DNA from: Actinomycetes bacterium
Lineage (GTDB): Bacteria > Actinomycetota > Actinomycetes > Mycobacteriales > Mycobacteriaceae
Assembly (NCBI GenBank): GCA_023416315.1
Contig: JAEZIA010000436.1
Location: 1-53,023 of the forward strand
Length of the DNA: 53,023 bases
Reading direction: 5' to 3'
Position numbers and translations under genes: made by a program. This document shows, piece by piece, positions 25,953 through 34,884 of the stretch. Every line of letters starts with the position of its first letter. Position 1 is the first letter of the stretch. The notes under the pieces are model-generated. The model made no database searches. It was not told where the DNA came from and saw only the letters and a program-made list of their open reading frames with translations.

Positions 25953-26585
25953 CTAGGTCAGGTTGTTCTTGACCTGGGTGTCCTGCATCTTGGCGATCTG
26001 CAGCGCCGACTCCGCCGGGACGGGATCGTTGGGGTTGCTGGAGAATTCGATGTTCACCAGCGCCTTGCCCTGGGTGAAGTAGACCTCGGTGATCTCTTTC
26101 GAGCCGTCGGGTGACTTGCCGGCGGCAATGAAGCCGCCGTCGCCGACCTCGGCGGGCTTCGGCGCCCCGTCGACTTCGGTGCCGATCTTTGCCTCGAATT
26201 CTTTCAGCGACGCCGTAGCGGCCTCAGGACCATTCGTGACCATGATGACGTACGTGATGAGCTGATTCTTGCCGGCGTTGGTCATCGTCTGTGCGATGCC
26301 CGGCTGCCCCTGCGGATTGACCATCGGCTCACCGTCGGTGAAGCTCGGGTCGATATCGGCCGCCTTGAGCAAGAGCTTGTGATAGTCGGCGCCGTCCGCG
26401 GCCGGGCTTGCGGGGGCGCTGGTCTCGGCGGCCTCCGCCGACGTGGTCGCCTCCGCCGACGTCGTGGGCGATGAGGTGGCCGACGACGACTCCTCTTTGT
26501 CGTCACCCCCGCAGCCGACCACGGCCGTACCCACCAGCAGTGCCACGCCGATCAGGCCGACGGCCCTTGTCTGCGCAATCTTCAT
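25953..26585 (-). CDS. Secreted lipoprotein of unknown function
   Basis: A 210-residue lipoprotein. The signal peptide MKIAQTRAVGLIGVALLVGT ends in a lipobox VVGC, followed by GGDDKEE and a low-complexity Ser/Thr/Ala/Glu linker (about 30-65) typical of surface-tethered proteins. The remaining domain has no motif I recognise. The start at 26585 is chosen because AAAGGGA precedes it at good spacing and the signal peptide begins there; the longer frame adds nothing hydrophobic. It follows the chsH3 gene on the same strand's upstream side but has its own A/T-rich leader, so independent expression is likely. Confidence 0.85.
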   Translation of the reverse strand: MKIAQTRAVGLIGVALLVGTAVVGCGGDDKEESSSATSSPTTSAEATTSAEAAETSAPASPAADGADYHKLLLKAADIDPSFTDGEPMVNPQGQPGIAQTMTNAGKNQLITYVIMVTNGPEAATASLKEFEAKIGTEVDGAPKPAEVGDGGFIAAGKSPDGSKEITEVYFTQGKALVNIEFSSNPNDPVPAESALQIAKMQDTQVKNNLT

Positions 26586-26688
26586 CAACGGTCCCTTTCG
26601 CAGAAGAAAATTTGCTTTTGCGTAAGTAAACCGCGATACACGCAAGTCAGCGCCCAAATGGCAAAGTTGACATCCGCAGTGCTCTACC

Positions 26689-27549
26689 TCAGACCGGAAT
26701 CAGCTCCACGTCCGACAGCACGACGGCATCCTCGCGGCTCGGTGCGGTGACGACGCCGATGTAGCGGCCGTCGTCCTTCCACACGTTGACCTTGATCGTC
26801 TCGCCCGGGTACACCACCCCGGCGAAGCGTGCGCCGTAGGTCTGCACTGCCGACACATCGGCGTCCAGCAGCGTATCGACCAGCGCCTTGCACGTCATGC
26901 CGTAGGTGCACAGGCCGTGCAGGATCGGCTTGGGAAAGCCTGCCGCCGAGGCGAACTCGGGATCGGAGTGCAGCGGGTTGCGGTCGCCGCAGAGCCGGTA
27001 CAACAACGCCTGCTGCGGCAGCACGGGCACCGAGATCTCGTAGTCCGGGGCACGATCCGGTGCGGCCACCGACGTCGACGGACCCCGCTCGCCACCGAAA
27101 CCGCCTTCGCCACGCGCGAAGATCGAGCGCTTGGTGGTCCACAGCAGCTTGCCGTCCGGGTCGGTGACGGTGGTCTCGCTGACGATCACCGCCGCTTTGC
27201 CCTTGTCCCAGATCTCGGTGAACCGTTGCTGCGACCGCGCGGTGCCGCTGGGTGGTAGGGGAGCCGGCACTGTCACCGCCTCGCTGGCATGTAGCACCTT
27301 GCTCAGCTCGATGTCGATGCCGGGGAACTTGACCGCGGGCGGCTCGGTCAAGTGGAAGCTGGCCGCCACATTGCCGAACGTGGGCAACACCTGCGGGGTC
27401 TTGTCCACCAGGTAGCGCAATTCCTTGGGGTCCATGGGATCTGCGCCGGCCCCGAGGCCCAGCTGGTAGAGCTGAATGTCGCTACTGGTCCACGAGAATT
27501 CAATGGGTTCCAGTTCGGCGGCGAGCGCCACAGACGGATCGATCGGCAT
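26689..27549 (-). CDS. chsH3: Steroid side-chain enoyl-CoA hydratase ChsH3
   Basis: A 286-residue double hot-dog MaoC-type hydratase, orthologue of Rv3538 (also annotated hsd4B). The hydratase-2 motif YRLCGDRNPLHSDPEFASAAGF, with catalytic Asp and His, lies at about 184-205 in the C-terminal half; the N-terminal half is a degenerate hot-dog fold. It hydrates the unsaturated side-chain acyl-CoA in an early beta-oxidation round. The ATG begins one base after the kstD stop, so it is cotranscribed with kstD under the KstR site at 29236-29249. Confidence 0.88.
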   Translation of the reverse strand: MPIDPSVALAAELEPIEFSWTSSDIQLYQLGLGAGADPMDPKELRYLVDKTPQVLPTFGNVAASFHLTEPPAVKFPGIDIELSKVLHASEAVTVPAPLPPSGTARSQQRFTEIWDKGKAAVIVSETTVTDPDGKLLWTTKRSIFARGEGGFGGERGPSTSVAAPDRAPDYEISVPVLPQQALLYRLCGDRNPLHSDPEFASAAGFPKPILHGLCTYGMTCKALVDTLLDADVSAVQTYGARFAGVVYPGETIKVNVWKDDGRYIGVVTAPSREDAVVLSDVELIPV

Positions 27550-27550
27550 G

Positions 27551-29233
27551 TCAGCCCTTCCCTGCGAGATGCAATGCGGCGAGGTACCCGAACGTCATCG
27601 CCGGTCCGATGGTGCCGCCCGGGCCGGGATAGGTGTGACCCATCACCGGCGAGCTGACATTACCGGCGGCGTACAGGCCCTCGATCACTGAACCGTCGTC
27701 GCGCAACGCACGTCCATGCACGTCGGTGCGAATACCGCCCTTGGTGCCCAAGTCGCCGGGCACCATCTTCGCGGCATAGAACGGACCATTCTTGATCTCG
27801 CCGAGGTTCGGGTTGGGCTTATTCGTCGGATCACCGTAGTAGCGGTCGTAGGCGCTCTCCCCGCGGTGGAAGTCCTCGTCCTTACCCGTGCGGGCGAACC
27901 CATTGAACCGCTCGACCGTCGCCAGGAACGATTCGGCCGGAAGCCCGGTCACCTTAGCCAGCTCCTCGAGGGTCTCGGCCTTGACGATGACGCCGGATTC
28001 CATCCACTTCTTCGGAATCCGTTGGCCCGGCTGCAATCCGGCGAAGATGTAGCGGTCGCGGTATTGCTGGTCGAAGACCAGCCAGGCCGGCACGTTCTCG
28101 CCGGGGCCGGGGCCCTGGCCGTACTCGCCGCCGTACATGTGGTGGCAGGCTTCGACGTAGGGCATCGACTCGTTCATGAAGCGCTTGCCCGCCAGGTTGA
28201 CGATGATCGACCCGGGGGAGTTGCGCTCGGACAGCGCGAACCACGGGGCGCCGACCAGCGGAACCGTGGGGCCCCACCACGCGTCTTCCATCAGTTCCAG
28301 TGCTGCGCCCAGCTTCTCGGCGGCGATGATGCCGTCGCCGGTATTGGCCTCCGCACCGACCGTCCAGTCCGCGGTGATCGGTGCGCGCTGGTACTTGACG
28401 CGCATCTGCTCGTTGCGTTCGAATCCGCCGCTGCCGAGAATCACGCCGCGGCGTGCGCGGATCAGCTGCGGATCAGCGGCTTCCGGGCCCGTCGTGTCCC
28501 GAACGTAGATACCGCGGACCACGCCGTCCTCGACGTAGAGATCGGTCAGCGCGGTGTTCAGCAGCACTGGGACTCCGGCCTGGCGCAAGCCGATTCGCAG
28601 CGGTGCGATCAGCGCGCGGCCCATGCCGACCAGGTTCTTGCCGCGAGCGCCCGCCCACATCGTGCGCGCGCCGACCTTCAGGCTTCGCAACACGCCGCGG
28701 GGGTGCCGCTTGAGCTGATTGAGGCGCACGTAATCCTGTTGCATCACAACCACATTGAGCGGCACCTTGCCGTACGGTGGCTCCAGGTACGGCTCGTCGG
28801 GGCCCAGCTTCTTGGCGTTGAACGGTTTGGGCTCGATCGACCGTCCGCCGGGACGCCCGCCGGGGGTCTCCGGGTAGTAATCGGAGTAGTTCGGCACCCA
28901 GCACATCTTGAGCGGCGTGTGCTTGAGCACGAACGACAACATCTCCGGGCCGCGATCGAGGTAGGTGTCGATGCGCTCGGGCTCCACGACGCCGCCGATA
29001 ATCGCGTGCAGATAGGTGCGCGCGGCCTCCTTGGTGTCGGTCACCCCGTCACGCTTGAGGATCTCGTTATTCGGGATCCATACGCCGCCTCCGGACCGGG
29101 CGGTCGAGCCGCCGAAGTGCGGGGCCTTCTCGACGACGACCGCCGATAGTCCCTGGTGAGCGGCGGTCAGTGCAGCGACCATGCCGGCAGCACCGCTTCC
29201 GACGACGACGACGTCGAACTCCTGAGCTGTCAT
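27551..29233 (-). CDS. kstD: 3-ketosteroid delta1-dehydrogenase
   Basis: A 560-residue FAD enzyme that introduces the 1,2 double bond into 4-androstene-3,17-dione, preparing ring opening. The N-terminal FAD motif VVVVGSGAAGMVAALTAAHQ, GGSTARSGGGVWIPNN and the C-terminal YPGPGGTIGPAMTFGYLAA are the family fingerprints; a glycine-rich LGTKGGIRTD lies shortly before. The start at ATG 29233 (MTAQEFDVVVVG) is the family start; the longer frame from 29281 would run through the KstR site. Neighbouring chsH3 and divergent hsaEGF match Rv3537. Confidence 0.95.
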   Translation of the reverse strand: MTAQEFDVVVVGSGAAGMVAALTAAHQGLSAVVVEKAPHFGGSTARSGGGVWIPNNEILKRDGVTDTKEAARTYLHAIIGGVVEPERIDTYLDRGPEMLSFVLKHTPLKMCWVPNYSDYYPETPGGRPGGRSIEPKPFNAKKLGPDEPYLEPPYGKVPLNVVVMQQDYVRLNQLKRHPRGVLRSLKVGARTMWAGARGKNLVGMGRALIAPLRIGLRQAGVPVLLNTALTDLYVEDGVVRGIYVRDTTGPEAADPQLIRARRGVILGSGGFERNEQMRVKYQRAPITADWTVGAEANTGDGIIAAEKLGAALELMEDAWWGPTVPLVGAPWFALSERNSPGSIIVNLAGKRFMNESMPYVEACHHMYGGEYGQGPGPGENVPAWLVFDQQYRDRYIFAGLQPGQRIPKKWMESGVIVKAETLEELAKVTGLPAESFLATVERFNGFARTGKDEDFHRGESAYDRYYGDPTNKPNPNLGEIKNGPFYAAKMVPGDLGTKGGIRTDVHGRALRDDGSVIEGLYAAGNVSSPVMGHTYPGPGGTIGPAMTFGYLAALHLAGKG

Positions 29234-29235
29234 AC

Positions 29236-29249
29236 TAGAACACGTTATA
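29236..29249 (+). promoter_or_regulatory. KstR-type operator at the kstD/hsaE divergent promoter
   Basis: TAGAACACGTTATA keeps the whole left half and GTT of the right half of the KstR consensus. It begins two bases before the kstD start codon and overlaps a TAGAAT -10-like box on the plus strand. Confidence 0.8.
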
Positions 29250-29279
29250 GAATTGCCCCGTCCGGGCGCTACTGGCCCC
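29248..29279 (+). repeat. Direct repeat copy 1 (promoter-like), kstD/hsaE interval
   Basis: A 32-base segment beginning TAGAATTGCCC and containing CCGGGCGC matches 29328-29359 at 25 of 32 positions with no gaps, exactly 80 bp apart. TAGAAT fits the mycobacterial -10 form TAnnnT. This copy touches the KstR site. Confidence 0.7.
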
Positions 29280-29327
29280 ACCTTTCCGATCAGCGGAACG
29301 CTTACTCCACTGGCCTCCGGACCGCAC

Positions 29328-29359
29328 TAGAATTGCCCGCACCGGGCGCCGTTCGCCCC
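29328..29359 (+). repeat. Direct repeat copy 2 with -10 box for hsaE
   Basis: Second copy of the element at 29248-29279. TAGAAT at 29328-29333 would place a transcript start near 29340, about 30-50 bases before the hsaE ATG. No KstR dyad adjoins this copy. Confidence 0.65.
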
Positions 29360-29387
29360 GGTCACACCGACGATGGGACTCCCGGGA

Positions 29388-30173
29388 ATGCTGAGCGTTT
29401 CCACGCGCGAAGAGCTTGCCGCCGAACTTGCCGAGGCGGAGCGCACTCGCGTCCCGATGACGCCTCTGACGTCTAACCACTCCGATATCGACGTGGTCGA
29501 TGCCTACGAGATCCAGCTGATCAACATCCGCCAGCGGGTCGCCGAGGGGGCCCGAGTGGTCGGGCACAAGGTCGGGCTGTCCTCGGAGGCCATGCAGAAG
29601 ATGATGGGCGTCGACGAGCCCGATTACGGACATCTGCTGGCCGACATGGAGGTGTTCGAGGACAAGCCGGTGCCCGCGGGCCGGTTCCTGTATCCGCGCG
29701 TCGAGGTCGAGGTGGGCTTCATCCTCGCCGACGACCTGCCCGGCGCCGGCTGCACCGAGGACGACGTGCTGGCGGCCACCGCGGCGTTCGCGCCGTCCAT
29801 CGAGCTGATCGACACCAGGATCAAGGACTGGAAGATCGCGCTGTGCGACACGATCGCCGACAACGCGTCGTCGGCGGGCTACGTGCTCGGCAAGGAGCGG
29901 GTGTCGCCCAAAGACATCGACATAACGGCCATCGACGCGGTGCTGACCCGCAATGGCGAAGTGGTGGCCGAGGGCCGCAGCGACGCCGTGCTGGGCAACC
30001 CGGTCACCGCGGTGGCGTGGCTGGCCCGCAAGGTCGACAGTTTCGGCGTGCGTTTGAAGGCGGGCGACATCGTGCTGCCGGGCTCGTGCACCAGAGCCAT
30101 CGACGCCCGTCCTGGCGACCAGTTCGTCGCCGACTTCACCGGTCTGGGTTCCGTCCGGCTGTCCTTCGAGTAA
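29388..30173 (+). CDS. hsaE: 2-hydroxyhexa-2,4-dienoate hydratase HsaE
   Basis: A 261-residue hydratase of the MhpD/TesE family that adds water to 2-hydroxyhexa-2,4-dienoate, derived from steroid ring A, giving 4-hydroxy-2-oxohexanoate. Seen: VVGHKVGLSSEAMQK, the metal-site glutamates in PRVEVEVGFILADDLPG, and a C-terminal LPGSCTRAIDARPGD. ATG 29388 (MLSVSTREEL) is preferred for length; ATG 29373 would add five residues, and neither has a strong ribosome binding site. It leads the hsaE-hsaG-hsaF operon. Confidence 0.93.
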   Translation: MLSVSTREELAAELAEAERTRVPMTPLTSNHSDIDVVDAYEIQLINIRQRVAEGARVVGHKVGLSSEAMQKMMGVDEPDYGHLLADMEVFEDKPVPAGRFLYPRVEVEVGFILADDLPGAGCTEDDVLAATAAFAPSIELIDTRIKDWKIALCDTIADNASSAGYVLGKERVSPKDIDITAIDAVLTRNGEVVAEGRSDAVLGNPVTAVAWLARKVDSFGVRLKAGDIVLPGSCTRAIDARPGDQFVADFTGLGSVRLSFE

Positions 30174-30185
30174 GAGAGGCCCTAC

Positions 30186-31103
30186 ATGGCTCAGAAGAGT
30201 TCGGTTGCCATTGTCGGCTCGGGCAACATCAGTACCGACCTGTTGTACAAGCTCCTTCGTTCGGAATGGCTCGAGCCGCGCTGGATGATCGGCATCGACC
30301 CGGACAGCGAAGGCCTGGCCAGGGCGCGCAAGCTCGGGCTGGAAACCAGCCACGAAGGCGTGGATTGGCTGCTGGCGCAGTCGGAGAAGCCGGACCTGGT
30401 GTTCGAGGCCACCAGCGCCTACGTCCACAAGGCGGCCGCCCCCCGCTACGCCGAGGCGGGCATCCGGGCGATCGACCTGACCCCGGCCGCCGTCGGTCCC
30501 GGCGTGATCCCGCCGGCCAACCTGCGCGAGCACCTGGACGCGCCGAACGTCAACATGGTGACCTGCGGCGGACAGGCCACCATCCCGATGGTCTACGCGG
30601 TCAGCCGCGTCGTCGACGTGCCGTACGCCGAGATCGTGGCGTCGGTGTCCTCGGCGTCGGCCGGTCCGGGCACCCGGGCCAACATCGACGAGTTCACCAA
30701 GACGACCAGTGCCGGCGTCGAGGTGATCGGAGGTGCCAAGCGGGGCAAGGCGATCATCATCTTGAACCCGGCCGATCCGCCAATGATCATGCGCGACACC
30801 ATCTTCTGCGCAATCCCCGAGGACGCTGACCGCGACGCCATCACCGCGTCCATCAAGGATGTGGTCGCCGAGGTGCAGACCTATGTGCCGGGATACCGAC
30901 TGCTCAACGAGCCGCAGTTCGACGAACCGTCGGTGGTCAACGGTGGCAACTTCGTCGTCACCACGTTCGTGGAAGTCGAAGGCGCGGGCGACTATCTGCC
31001 GCCGTATGCGGGAAACCTGGACATCATGACCGCCGCGGCCACCAAAGTCGGCGAAGAGATCGCGAAGGAACGCGCCTCAGCAGGAACGGGAGCTCAAGCA
31101 TGA
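30186..31103 (+). CDS. hsaG: Acylating propanal/acetaldehyde dehydrogenase HsaG
   Basis: A 305-residue CoA-acylating aldehyde dehydrogenase of the DmpF/BphJ type. It converts propanal released by HsaF into propionyl-CoA with NAD+. The N-terminal NAD-binding motif VAIVGSGNISTDLLYKLL and the catalytic cysteine in VTCGGQATIPMVYAV (about 121-135) are clear. It follows hsaE by 12 bp, and its stop overlaps the hsaF ATG by four bases, in line with the channelled HsaF-HsaG complex known for the family. Confidence 0.94.
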   Translation: MAQKSSVAIVGSGNISTDLLYKLLRSEWLEPRWMIGIDPDSEGLARARKLGLETSHEGVDWLLAQSEKPDLVFEATSAYVHKAAAPRYAEAGIRAIDLTPAAVGPGVIPPANLREHLDAPNVNMVTCGGQATIPMVYAVSRVVDVPYAEIVASVSSASAGPGTRANIDEFTKTTSAGVEVIGGAKRGKAIIILNPADPPMIMRDTIFCAIPEDADRDAITASIKDVVAEVQTYVPGYRLLNEPQFDEPSVVNGGNFVVTTFVEVEGAGDYLPPYAGNLDIMTAAATKVGEEIAKERASAGTGAQA

Positions 31104-32155
31104 GCACACAAGACATCTACTTCAACCCGATGTGGGACATCCGGATGACGGACACCTCCCTGCGGGACGGCAGCCACCACAAACGGCATCAGTTCACCAA
31201 AGAGGAGGTCGGCGCGATCGTCGCGGCGCTGGACACCGCGGGGGTGCCGGTCATCGAGGTGACGCACGGCGACGGACTGGGCGGCTCGAGCTTCAACTAC
31301 GGGTTCTCCAAGACCCCCGAGCAGGAGCTGATCAAGCTGGCCGCCGAGACGGCCAAGGAATCCAAGATCGCCTTCCTGATGCTGCCCGGCGTGGGCACCA
31401 AGGAAGACATCAAGGAGGCGCAGAACAACGGCGGTTCGATCTGTCGGATCGCCACCCACTGCACCGAGGCCGACGTCTCGATCCAGCACTTCGGGCTGGC
31501 CCGTGAACTCGGGCTCGAGACCGTCGGCTTCCTGATGATGAGCCACACCATCTCACCGGAGAAGCTGGCCAAGCAGGCCCGCATCATGGCCGACGCCGGC
31601 TGCCAGTGCGTCTATGTGGTCGACTCCGCGGGCGCGCTGGTGCTCGAAGGCGTGGCCGATCGGGTCAGTGCGCTGGTCGCCGAGCTCGGTGACGACGCAC
31701 AGGTCGGTTTTCATGGCCATGAGAACCTCGGCCTCGGCGTGGCCAACTCGATCGAGGCCGTCCGGGCCGGCGCCAAGCAGATCGACGGGTCGTGCCGCCG
31801 CTTCGGCGCCGGGGCCGGCAACGCGCCGGTCGAGGCGCTGATCGGGGTGTTCGACAAGATCGGCGTCAAGACCGGCATCGACTTCTTCGACATCGCCGAC
31901 GCCGCCGAGGAAGTCGTCGCCCCGGCGATGCCGCAGGAGTGCCTGCTGGACCGCAACGCGCTGATCATGGGCTACTCCGGGGTGTACTCCAGCTTCCTCA
32001 AGCACGCCATCCGCCAGTCCGAGCGTTACGGCGTGCCTGCCCACCAGCTGCTGCACCGCGCCGGGCAGCGCAAGCTGATCGGCGGGCAGGAGGATCAGCT
32101 CATCGACATCGCGCTGGAGATCCAGCGGGAGCAGGCCCAAGAGGTCAAGAGCTAG
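31100..32155 (+). CDS. hsaF: 4-hydroxy-2-oxohexanoate aldolase HsaF
   Basis: A 351-residue class II aldolase of the DmpG/HMGL family, cleaving 4-hydroxy-2-oxohexanoate to pyruvate and propanal. The catalytic start MTDTSLRDGSHHKRHQF, the VGFHGHENLGLGVANS segment with metal-ligand histidines, and the C-terminal DmpG-specific region with YSGVYSSFLKHAI are present. The ATG overlaps the hsaG stop. Its TAG overlaps the stop of the opposite-strand sugar-dehydrogenase-like gene by sharing the bases CTAG. Confidence 0.95.
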   Translation: MSTQDIYFNPMWDIRMTDTSLRDGSHHKRHQFTKEEVGAIVAALDTAGVPVIEVTHGDGLGGSSFNYGFSKTPEQELIKLAAETAKESKIAFLMLPGVGTKEDIKEAQNNGGSICRIATHCTEADVSIQHFGLARELGLETVGFLMMSHTISPEKLAKQARIMADAGCQCVYVVDSAGALVLEGVADRVSALVAELGDDAQVGFHGHENLGLGVANSIEAVRAGAKQIDGSCRRFGAGAGNAPVEALIGVFDKIGVKTGIDFFDIADAAEEVVAPAMPQECLLDRNALIMGYSGVYSSFLKHAIRQSERYGVPAHQLLHRAGQRKLIGGQEDQLIDIALEIQREQAQEVKS

Positions 32156-34686
32156 AGACCGCTCGGGATCCTGTCGAAGTTCACCGTGTACGTGGTGTTG
32201 CTGCCCGGCGTGGAGATCTGGTGCTGCTGACCCAACCCGTCTGACCAGCTGTCGAAGACCAGCTGGCCGTCGGCGACGGTCTGCGGCGATCCGGCATCCA
32301 GGTTGCGGACGACTCCGACCACGGCTTGCTGGCTGAACGTGCCGGTGTGCGGGACGCCGTCGACGGTGTAGACCGCGTCGGGCTGATTGCTACCGAAGGT
32401 CAGCGTGACGAGGTTGGGCAGGATGTCGACCGTCTTGGTCGTCGTCAGCCCGCTGCTGTCGGTGACGGTGAGGGTGATCTCGTACCACGTGGTCGCGACG
32501 TTGTGCTCGTTGGTGGACAGCGAGACGGTGCCGCTCGGTCCGATGACGCTGTCCACGTACGGGTGGATGTGGTCGGCGTGATGGAAGATCACCCGCCAGT
32601 TGTAGGCGCTGTCGGGCAGGTCGCCGTCCTCGGCGTCGGAAGCCGTCGCACTGAAGCTGATCACGTCGCCGGCGTTGTAGCGCGAGTTCTGCACCGGCGT
32701 GAGGATCTCCACTTCCGGAGGCGTGCTTCCGACGACAATCTTCTGGCTTGCGGTGTTGGTGCGTTCTCCGTCGCTGACCGTCAGCGTGACGGTGTAGCTG
32801 CCGTCGGTGTTGTAGGTGCGGGTCGGGTTCGCTGCCGTCGACGTGGTTCCGTCGCCGAAGTCCCAGCCGTAGGTCAGTGTCGTGCCGGGATCCGGGTCGG
32901 TTGAGCCTGCCGAGGAGAACTGCACGGTCAACGGCGAGTACCCGCTGGACGGGGTGGCGGTCAAAACCGCTGTGGGAGCACGGTTTCCACCGGATGCGGT
33001 GATCCGGTACAGTTCGCCGGGATAGATGTTGAGTTGATAGAGGTTGCCGTCGGGGCCCTGAAGCAGTTGCACGGTCGTGCCGGCGTCGGTGTCCAGCACC
33101 TGCTCGTCGAGCACGTTGGTGTAGGTGGAGTCGAAGGTCAGCACCTTCATCCAATGCAGGGTGTAGTCGGCGATGAAGACCTTGTTCTGATACGCGGCAG
33201 GCAACGCGGTGCCGGTGTAGACGATCACCGACGTGATCGACCCGGCGCGTCCCGGCGGCGGGGTGTGCGGATAGGAGTACACCGGATTCTCGTAACTGCA
33301 ACCGTCACAGGGTCCTTCCTGCACCGGCCAGCCGTAGTTGCCCCCCGCGACGACGTTGTTGAGCTCCTCCCAGGATTCGTCCCCCACGTCGCCGACGAGC
33401 AGTTGGCCGGAGGGAGTGAACGTCATCCGGAACGGGTTGCGCATGCCGAGGGCATAGATCTCCTGGCGCGCTCCTGGGGTGTTGTAGAACGGATTGTCCT
33501 CCGGGATCGAGCCGTCGGGATTGATCCGGAGCACCTTGCCGAAGATGTTGGACAGGTTCTGGCCGTTGGTGTTGAGGCTGTCATCACCCATCGCGAAGTA
33601 CAGCTTCCCGTCGGGGCCGAACGCCATGGTGTTGCCCTGGTGCATCGATCCGGTTTGGGGCGAGTCGATCAGCACGACTTCGGATTCCGGGTCGACGGTG
33701 TCGTTGACCAGGGTGAACCGGGACAGCCGCGCGTGGGAGTCGGCCGAGTTGTAGGCGGTGTAGAAGTAGCCGTTGACCGCGAAGTCCGGGTCCAGCGCGA
33801 TCGCGTCCGATGCCGGCATGTTCGCGATTTTCACCGCGGTCGCACCTTCGGTGTTCGGGGCGATCTTGAGCGCTCCGTCGCGCTGGAGAATCAGGATGCG
33901 GCCGTCGGGCAGGAACCGGAAGTCGGTCGGCTGGTCCAGTCCGGCGACGATGGTGACTCGATCGAGGTCGGCCGGAAGCGGCTGTGATTCCACCGGATTG
34001 GCGCATCTGATCAGGTCTTGTGCGGCGAACGTGAGCCGATCCAGTGCGGTCGCGAGCTGTTCATTGACGAGCTGGACAGCGCGGGCGATCGGCGGGACGG
34101 CCAAGATTTGATTGACGCTCCGGCGGGCGAACTCCGCGACCGCGGCTATCAGCGGATTGTTCAGCGGCGCAGGCAAACCTGGTCCGCCACCGCCCTGTTC
34201 AGCACCGCCGACCGCCCCGCCGATGGCCGCGACGACGGTCACGACGAGCTTGCAGGCGCAGACCTTCAGCGACTGCAGGGCGTTCGCCAGGGGATTGGCC
34301 GGTGTCGGCGTGGTGGGCGTCGGCTTACCGCTCTGCCCCGTCCCGACGCCGCCTGGCCCGTTGCCGGTCAGTGCGGCAGCACGCGGTGTTTTGGCCGTCG
34401 GGAGGTCCGTCGGTGTAATTGCGGCTGAGGGGGTTTGGGAGACACGTACCTGACGCGGTACGGAACCGAGTGCGGGGTTCCGCTGGGCGTGACGTTTCGC
34501 GCCGGTGTCGCTGTGACGCGGACTGCGGGAGCTGTGGCCGGTGCCGGACGGCCCGGATTCCGAAGAACTCGAGGCGGATCCGTCAGCCCAGGCGGTCGGC
34601 GGGGCGTACCCCAGGCCTATCCCGATCCCCAGTGCCACCGCCAAAGTGCCGATCCGGCCGACGTATTTTGCGTACTCAGATTCCAT
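32152..34686 (-). CDS. Large secreted PQQ-type sugar dehydrogenase-like protein with PKD domain
   Basis: An 844-residue exported protein. The hydrophobic signal region (IGTLAVALGIGIGLGYAPPTAWA) lies near residues 12-34, then a Ser/Pro/Thr-rich linker to about 150. A six-bladed beta-propeller like soluble glucose dehydrogenases follows (VTIVAGLDQPTDFRFLPDG, GPDGKLYFAMGDDS, YALGMRNPFRMTF). A PKD domain follows (YGWDFGDGTTSTAANPTRTY), with further Ig-like repeats to the end. It is probably cell-surface or secreted; PQQ use is not proven. The start at ATG 34686 begins the signal. It ends tail to tail with hsaF, sharing CTAG. Confidence 0.8.
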   Translation of the reverse strand: MESEYAKYVGRIGTLAVALGIGIGLGYAPPTAWADGSASSSSESGPSGTGHSSRSPRHSDTGAKRHAQRNPALGSVPRQVRVSQTPSAAITPTDLPTAKTPRAAALTGNGPGGVGTGQSGKPTPTTPTPANPLANALQSLKVCACKLVVTVVAAIGGAVGGAEQGGGGPGLPAPLNNPLIAAVAEFARRSVNQILAVPPIARAVQLVNEQLATALDRLTFAAQDLIRCANPVESQPLPADLDRVTIVAGLDQPTDFRFLPDGRILILQRDGALKIAPNTEGATAVKIANMPASDAIALDPDFAVNGYFYTAYNSADSHARLSRFTLVNDTVDPESEVVLIDSPQTGSMHQGNTMAFGPDGKLYFAMGDDSLNTNGQNLSNIFGKVLRINPDGSIPEDNPFYNTPGARQEIYALGMRNPFRMTFTPSGQLLVGDVGDESWEELNNVVAGGNYGWPVQEGPCDGCSYENPVYSYPHTPPPGRAGSITSVIVYTGTALPAAYQNKVFIADYTLHWMKVLTFDSTYTNVLDEQVLDTDAGTTVQLLQGPDGNLYQLNIYPGELYRITASGGNRAPTAVLTATPSSGYSPLTVQFSSAGSTDPDPGTTLTYGWDFGDGTTSTAANPTRTYNTDGSYTVTLTVSDGERTNTASQKIVVGSTPPEVEILTPVQNSRYNAGDVISFSATASDAEDGDLPDSAYNWRVIFHHADHIHPYVDSVIGPSGTVSLSTNEHNVATTWYEITLTVTDSSGLTTTKTVDILPNLVTLTFGSNQPDAVYTVDGVPHTGTFSQQAVVGVVRNLDAGSPQTVADGQLVFDSWSDGLGQQHQISTPGSNTTYTVNFDRIPSGL

Positions 34687-34725
34687 CCGGCTGCCCCCCC
34701 AGGCTTGCGTGCACAGCAATCGTCA

Positions 34726-34854
34726 ACCGCTGGCAGCGCGCTGACCGCAGTAGCGCACTACTGCACTTTCGGGCGCCTTCCGCGCCGGGCTACTGAAAGC
34801 GCCGTAACGCCGTCGAGTTGCGGGGCGACGTCTCAATCAGTGGCTGCCAGCGGT
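34726..34854 (+). repeat. Distant inverted repeat in the divergent promoter region
   Basis: ACCGCTGGCAGC at 34726-34737 is the exact reverse complement of GCTGCCAGCGGT at 34843-34854, 105 bp apart. The pair brackets almost the whole interval between the secreted dehydrogenase-like gene and the hemophore-like gene. Looping or twin regulator sites are possible. Confidence 0.5.
34747..34764 (+). promoter_or_regulatory. Operator-like dyad GCAGTAG-4-CTACTGC
   Basis: GCAGTAG (34747-34753) and CTACTGC (34758-34764) are exact reverse complements around CGCA. The dyad lies midway between two divergent secreted-protein genes and inside the wider inverted repeat. The regulator is unknown. Confidence 0.45.
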
Positions 34855-34884
34855 ACCGCTGCGCGCCGTGAAGGGAGAAACGCA

